27,623 nt of DNA from contig JBMZCV010000055.1 of NCBI GenBank assembly GCA_049613665.1, positions 1 through 27,623 of the forward strand, given 5' to 3'. Numbering within the stretch: position 1 is the first letter of the stretch; each line of letters starts with the position of its first letter. Both the position numbers and the translations under genes were made by a program. This document shows positions 24,095-27,623 of this stretch, piece by piece. This stretch comes from JBMZCV01 sp049613665. GTDB taxonomy: Bacteria; Bacteroidota; Bacteroidia; Chitinophagales; UBA2359. The notes below the pieces were generated by a model. It did no database searches. It saw only the letters and a program-made list of their open reading frames with translations, and was not told the DNA's origin.

Positions 24095-24325
24095 TTATAA
24101 ATTTTCAATTTCGGCTCTCGACAAGCCTGTTGCTTGCATAATTTGCTCAATAGGAAGTTCCATAACCTTTAAGTTTTTAGTTACTTCTATTTTTCCTTTA
24201 TTTCTTGCTGTATCTGTCACATTTTTCAAATCTCTATAATATTTTAGATTGTATTGATAACTAGCTCGCTCTTTAGGCGTAAGTTTTTCTAGTTCTTCTT
24301 CAGTTTTAAATAAATGTTCAAACAT
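24095..24325 (-). CDS. Stand-alone Rpn C-terminal domain protein (RpnS-like)
   Basis: 76 residues equal to the C-terminal domain of the adjacent Rpn proteins without the nuclease domain. MFEHLFKTEEELEKLTPKER aligns with residues 200-218 of the full-length copy, NLKYYRDLKNVTDTAR is nearly identical, and the end QATGLSRAEIENL matches. The four-residue repeat tract is reduced to about one unit (GKIE). In enterobacterial Rpn systems a separately translated C-terminal protein (RpnS) inhibits the full-length nuclease; by analogy this may be an antitoxin encoded as its own gene. It starts 8 nt after the stop of the upstream full-length gene, so it is probably cotranscribed. The body is diverged from both full-length copies, so it is not simply a piece of either. 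It could instead be a decayed remnant. Confidence 0.7.
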   Translation of the reverse strand: MFEHLFKTEEELEKLTPKERASYQYNLKYYRDLKNVTDTARNKGKIEVTKNLKVMELPIEQIMQATGLSRAEIENL

Positions 24326-24333
24326 AATTTTTT

Positions 24334-25278
24334 TTATAAACTTTCAATTTCGGCTCTTGATAAACCTGTCATTTCCATAATTTCTTCTATTGGTTTATTG
24401 GCTAGTTTCATTTTCTTAGCTACCTTTTTAAAACCTTTTACTTCTCCTTTTATCTCACCTCTTTTTTCTCCTATTATTTCTCCTTCTGCTCTACCTTCTA
24501 TTCTACCTACTATTCTACCTTCTATTCTACCTTTTTTAAAACCTTTCACTTCCCCTTCATCTCTAGCCGTATCCGTCACATTTTTCAAGTCTCTATAATA
24601 CTTCAAACTTTTCTCATAAGAATTTCGCTCATTGGGCGTAAATTTAGAAATTTCAGCATTTCTAAATAACTGCTCAAATACCTTTTCTTGCAGCTTTTTG
24701 GGTCTATCTGTCAATCTCGACAAATGCTTAAAAACATAAAGCCATTTTTCGAAGCGTGTTTCGAGTTCGTTGGCTGTTTTTTTAAATTTTGGTAACTCTA
24801 TATAAATGTATTTCAATTTATCATAAAAAACGCTATCATTTTGGTCTTTCAACTCTATGATATGCAGCGGTTCTGACTCATTTTTGTGTTCCGAAAACAT
24901 AAAGTCTAAAATGCCTATGGTATAAACAGGCTCTAATTTAAAATTCCAATCGCCTTTTTCGGCTTGCTCTTGTATCGGAAATGAAGAATAATAAATGCTT
25001 CTATCTTTGAAATAATTTTGCTTCGCTTTTTGCAATTCTACGATAAATCTTTCGCCATTTTTGCCTGTGCAATACAAATCGAAAATAGCTTTTCGGTCTT
25101 CTATATTATCGCCCAAATGTTCATTTTGTGAATAGGACAAATCAGCAATTTTGTGGCGTTCTGGCAATACTTGGTTTAGAAAATCTATTAGCAAATTTTT
25201 GTTTACTTCTGTTCCAAAAAGTTTTTTAAAACCAAAATCTGTTAATGGATTGATATATTTGTCTTTTAATGCACTCAT
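24334..25278 (-). CDS. Rpn family PD-(D/E)XK nuclease, copy A (11 tetrad repeats)
   Basis: 314 residues of the recombination-promoting nuclease / putative transposase family (PDDEXK_2 type). The nuclease core has PLTDFGFKKLFG at 11-22, catalytic Asp67 in AIFDLYC, and Glu81-Leu-Gln83 in FIVELQKAK, the family's E-x-Q form. The middle is helical (up to about 240). Residues 242-285 are eleven perfect four-residue units, each starting with Gly (GRIE, GRIV, GRAE, GEII, GEKR and so on). The end is a conserved helix pair (IEEIMEMTGLSRAEIESL). Homologues cut DNA, can be toxic and some defend against phage. It is nearly identical to copy B, from which it is separated by 14 nt, and it is followed 8 nt later by the RpnS-like gene. 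Confidence 0.88.
   Translation of the reverse strand: MSALKDKYINPLTDFGFKKLFGTEVNKNLLIDFLNQVLPERHKIADLSYSQNEHLGDNIEDRKAIFDLYCTGKNGERFIVELQKAKQNYFKDRSIYYSSFPIQEQAEKGDWNFKLEPVYTIGILDFMFSEHKNESEPLHIIELKDQNDSVFYDKLKYIYIELPKFKKTANELETRFEKWLYVFKHLSRLTDRPKKLQEKVFEQLFRNAEISKFTPNERNSYEKSLKYYRDLKNVTDTARDEGEVKGFKKGRIEGRIVGRIEGRAEGEIIGEKRGEIKGEVKGFKKVAKKMKLANKPIEEIMEMTGLSRAEIESL
24424..24555 (-). repeat. Coding tandem repeat: 11 x 12 bp (GXXX tetrads) in rpn copy A
   Basis: Eleven in-frame 12-bp units encode residues 242-285. The matching tract in copy B (25383-25490) has nine units; the missing 24 bp are the only length difference between the two genes, a pattern expected from slipped-strand or unequal exchange in the repeat. 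Confidence 0.9.
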
Positions 25279-25292
25279 TTTTTTACTTTTTT

Positions 25293-26213
25293 TTATAAAT
25301 TTTCAATTTCGGCTCTTGATAAACCTGTCATTTCCATAATTTCTTCTATTGGTTTATTGGCTAGTTTCATTTTCTTAGCTACCTTTTTAAAACCTTTTAC
25401 TTCTCCTTTTATCTCACCTCTTTTTTCTCCTATTATTTCTCCTTCTGCTCTACCTTCTATTCTACCTTTTTTAAAACCTTTCACTTCCCCTTCATCTCTC
25501 GCCGTATCTGTCACATTTTTCAAGTCTCTATAATACTTCAAACTTTTCTCATAAGAATTTCGCTCATTGGGCGTAAATTTAGAAATTTCAGCATTTCTAA
25601 ATAACTGCTCAAATACCTTTTCTTGCAGCTTTTTGGGTCTATCTGTCAATCTCGACAAATGCTTAAAAACATAAAGCCATTTTTCAAAGCGTGTTTCGAG
25701 TTCGTTGGCTGTTTTCTTAAATTTTGGTAACTCTATATAAATATATTTCAATTTATCATAAAAAACGCTATCATTTTGGTCTTTCAACTCTACGATATGC
25801 AGCGGTTCTGACTCATTTTTGTGTTCCGAAAACATAAAGTCTAAAATCCCTATCGTATAAACAGGCTCTAATTTAAAATTCCAATCGCCTTTTTCAGCTT
25901 GCTCTTGTATCGGAAATGAAGAGTAGTAAATGCTTCTATCTTTGAAATAATTTTGCTTCGCTTTTTGCAATTCTACGATAAATCTTTCGCCATTTTTGCC
26001 TGTGCAATACAAATCGAAAATAGCTTTTCGGTCTTCTATATTATCGCCCAAATGTTCATTTTGTGAATAGGACAAATCAGCAATTTTGTGGCGTTCTGGC
26101 AATACTTGGTTTAGAAAATCTATTAGCAAATTTTTGTTTACTTCTGTTCCAAAAAGTTTTTTAAAACCAAAATCTGTTAATGGATTGATATATTTGTCTT
26201 TTAATGCACTCAT
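25293..26213 (-). CDS. Rpn family PD-(D/E)XK nuclease, copy B (9 tetrad repeats)
   Basis: 306 residues, the same protein as copy A except for loss of eight residues (two tetrads) in the Gly-repeat tract (residues 242-277 here), Val instead of Ile at about 141, and Asn instead of Ser next to last. Nuclease residues Asp67, Glu81 and Gln83 are intact. Most DNA differences between the copies are silent, so both appear to be kept functional or the duplication is very recent. It is the first gene of the minus-strand array. A candidate promoter (26233-26264) lies just upstream, within the hairpin that ends the homogentisate dioxygenase transcript. The role is probably DNA cleavage in defence or a self-toxic system; not tested. 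Confidence 0.88.
   Translation of the reverse strand: MSALKDKYINPLTDFGFKKLFGTEVNKNLLIDFLNQVLPERHKIADLSYSQNEHLGDNIEDRKAIFDLYCTGKNGERFIVELQKAKQNYFKDRSIYYSSFPIQEQAEKGDWNFKLEPVYTIGILDFMFSEHKNESEPLHIVELKDQNDSVFYDKLKYIYIELPKFKKTANELETRFEKWLYVFKHLSRLTDRPKKLQEKVFEQLFRNAEISKFTPNERNSYEKSLKYYRDLKNVTDTARDEGEVKGFKKGRIEGRAEGEIIGEKRGEIKGEVKGFKKVAKKMKLANKPIEEIMEMTGLSRAEIENL
25383..25490 (-). repeat. Coding tandem repeat: 9 x 12 bp (GXXX tetrads) in rpn copy B
   Basis: Nine in-frame 12-bp units encode residues 242-277. It corresponds to the 11-unit tract in copy A. Confidence 0.9.
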
Positions 26214-26224
26214 TTTTTTACTTT

Positions 26225-26283
26225 TTTAGACTAAAAAATAAAATAATTTCGCAACAGAACCAAAAAAATCTATTGCGAAATTA
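26225..26283 (-). terminator. Hairpin ending the homogentisate dioxygenase transcript
   Basis: TAATTTCGCAA (26283-26273 read on the minus strand) pairs with TTGCGAAATTA (26254-26244) across an 18-nt loop, followed on the minus strand by a T-rich stretch. It lies between the dioxygenase stop and the first rpn gene. Confidence 0.6.
26233..26264 (-). promoter_or_regulatory. Candidate promoter of the rpn array
   Basis: On the minus strand TTTG (26264-26261), 20 nt, TATTTTTT (26240-26233), one base from the TAnnTTTG consensus. The -33 lies in the loop and the spacer overlaps one arm of the terminator hairpin. Predicted start is about 26226, 13 nt before the ATG of copy B. Confidence 0.35.
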
Positions 26284-26293
26284 CATATTTCTT

Positions 26294-27460
26294 CTATTTA
26301 GTATAATCCAACCACGACAAATAATAGTCTGGGTCTTCGATACCTAAAGCGGCTTCTGTCATTTGCAAAGGGCGGAAAGTATCGACCATAACAGCCAATT
26401 CATGTGTTTCTTTTGCTCCAATGCTTTTTTCAACCGTTCCTGGATGTGGCCCATGAGGAATACCGCCTGGATGCAACGTAATTTGCCCTTTTGTTACATT
26501 TTTGCGACTCATAAAATCACCATCGACATAATACAATACTTCATCGCTGTCAATATTGCTGTGATTGTATGGTGCTGGAATCGCTAATGGGTGATAATCG
26601 AACAAGCGAGGGACAAATGAACAAACGACAAAACCACGAGCTGCAAAAGTTTGATGCACTGGCGGTGGCTGATGTACACGACCTGTTATCGGCTCGAAAT
26701 CGTGAATAGAAAAGCCAAATGGATAGTGATAACCGTCCCAGCCAATGACATCGAAAGGATGAAAAGCATATTGATATGGATAAATCTTGCTTTGTTTTTT
26801 GATGAGCAAATTGAAATTGCCTTTTTCGTCAAAAGTTTCGAGGTTTTGAGGCACTTTGATGTCTCTTTCGCAAAAAGGAGCATGTTCCATCAATTGCCCA
26901 TAAGCTGTCACATAGCGTTTTGGATAAATGATTGGACTGAACGATTCAACGATAAAAAGTCGGTTGTTGGCATCATTAAATTCTAGCTGGTAAACTGTTC
27001 CTCTTGGAATAACAAGATAGTCGCCATAGGCAAATTCAATTGTTCCATAAGAAGTTTTGAGTTTTCCAGAACCAACATGAACGAAAATCATTTCGTCGGC
27101 ATCGGCATTTTTATAAAAATAATCGGTCATTGATTTGCTCGGTGCTGCCAGACTGATATGCACATCTTGATTGACCAAAACTGCTTTTCGGCTTTTCAAA
27201 TAATCTGCTTCTGGCTTTAGTTCAAAACCTTTTAAGCTACGATGCTTTAGCTGCTTGCTATCCACCACTTTTGGCGTAATGTCATAAGGGTCTGCAATTT
27301 GTTTGATAACTGTTGGTGGGTGGCAATGATACAATAAAGATGAAGCATTAGAAAAACCTTCGGTAGAAAAGAGTTCTTCTGCATACAATCCGCCATTTGG
27401 TTTGCGAAATTGTGTGTGCCGTTTGTGTGGAATTTGTCCGAGTTTGTGATAATGTGGCAT
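26294..27460 (-). CDS. hmgA: Homogentisate 1,2-dioxygenase
   Basis: 388 residues, a cupin-fold Fe(II) dioxygenase that opens the ring of homogentisate to maleylacetoacetate in tyrosine catabolism. Recognisable parts are the N-terminal MPHYHKLGQIPHKRHTQFR, the GGLYAEELF segment, the DEMIFVHVGSGKL cupin strand, IPRGTVYQL, and the catalytic region with YNHSNIDSDEVLYYVDGDFM and HPGGIPHGPHPG. By comparison with the human enzyme (His335, Glu341, His371) the iron ligands are probably His300, Glu307 and His336; the Glu is one residue further along than in the human spacing. It belongs to the shorter bacterial branch (about 385 residues). It works directly after the hydroxyphenylpyruvate dioxygenase at 3749-4876 but is a separate unit. 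Fumarylacetoacetase is not in the window. Confidence 0.95.
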   Translation of the reverse strand: MPHYHKLGQIPHKRHTQFRKPNGGLYAEELFSTEGFSNASSLLYHCHPPTVIKQIADPYDITPKVVDSKQLKHRSLKGFELKPEADYLKSRKAVLVNQDVHISLAAPSKSMTDYFYKNADADEMIFVHVGSGKLKTSYGTIEFAYGDYLVIPRGTVYQLEFNDANNRLFIVESFSPIIYPKRYVTAYGQLMEHAPFCERDIKVPQNLETFDEKGNFNLLIKKQSKIYPYQYAFHPFDVIGWDGYHYPFGFSIHDFEPITGRVHQPPPVHQTFAARGFVVCSFVPRLFDYHPLAIPAPYNHSNIDSDEVLYYVDGDFMSRKNVTKGQITLHPGGIPHGPHPGTVEKSIGAKETHELAVMVDTFRPLQMTEAALGIEDPDYYLSWLDYTK

Positions 27461-27623
27461 AAATTTACAGTTTTGGCTAAAGATACAAAAAATGTAGAAA
27501 CGCCTAGCCTTCTATTTCTGCATTTGATGATGAAAAAAAATTTAAGATAGGTGGAAAACATTAAAAAAATGGTTCAAAGTGAAATCATTTGGTAAAGTAG
27601 AGTAAAGTTCATAACTTTAGGCT

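Noticed and set aside
24424..24560. 12-bp repeats considered as a CRISPR or non-coding tandem array
   Set aside because: The units are contiguous, without spacers, and in frame within an intact gene as four-residue repeats.

Overview
The window comes from a low-GC member of the Bacteroidota, most likely a Cytophagales-type organism. Four things point there. Several genes are preceded by the Bacteroidota promoter pattern (TTTG about 20 nt before TAnnTTTG) and almost none by a Shine-Dalgarno sequence. One secreted protein ends in a type B sorting domain of the type IX secretion system. A DUF6913-type gene sits before dapA. Several proteins are of families I associate with this phylum. No rRNA, tRNA, CRISPR array or prophage was found.

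Layout. 1-940 is gene-free and full of small repeats, including a 230-bp MITE-like element with 30-bp terminal inverted repeats and a TTAAG target duplication. 941-6992 is housekeeping metabolism: an ACAD10/11-like acyl-CoA dehydrogenase, a membrane-anchored metallophosphoesterase (minus strand), 4-hydroxyphenylpyruvate dioxygenase, a DUF6913 protein and dapA. 7609-12834 holds three paralogous exported thioredoxin-fold proteins in a row; the first has lost one cysteine of the CxxC site. 13162-16513 is an M16 peptidase module: a zinc-site subunit, a DinB-like protein, and a second M16 subunit that lacks the zinc motif but carries the Arg/Tyr pair. 16794-18584 is a secreted Fn3-like protein with a T9SS tail. 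A strong bidirectional terminator follows, then marC (minus) and a 490-nt gap that appears to contain an independent small RNA transcription unit. A Wzx-like flippase (plus, TTG start) then meets a three-gene minus-strand operon (TrmH-like methyltransferase, small conserved protein, PhnP-like metallo-hydrolase) end to end.

23319-26213 is the accessory part. A DinB-like gene is followed by an IS1-family transposase remnant, a broken rpn 5' fragment, a stand-alone ORF equal to the C-terminal domain of an Rpn nuclease, and two nearly identical full-length rpn genes. The rpn C-termini contain perfect four-residue repeats whose number differs between copies (11, 9 and about 1). This matches the known Rpn full-length toxin / C-terminal short antitoxin arrangement, but here the short form is a separate gene at the end of a tandem array. 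It is the best candidate for a new system in this window. The window ends with homogentisate dioxygenase (minus strand), which acts directly after the hydroxyphenylpyruvate dioxygenase encoded 21 kb away.

At least four families of small dispersed intergenic repeats (about 107 bp, 230/165 bp, 76 bp, and a short GAGGCTGTTTAAAT motif) occupy many of the gaps. Functions are assigned from motifs and family resemblance read by eye; no database search was possible.
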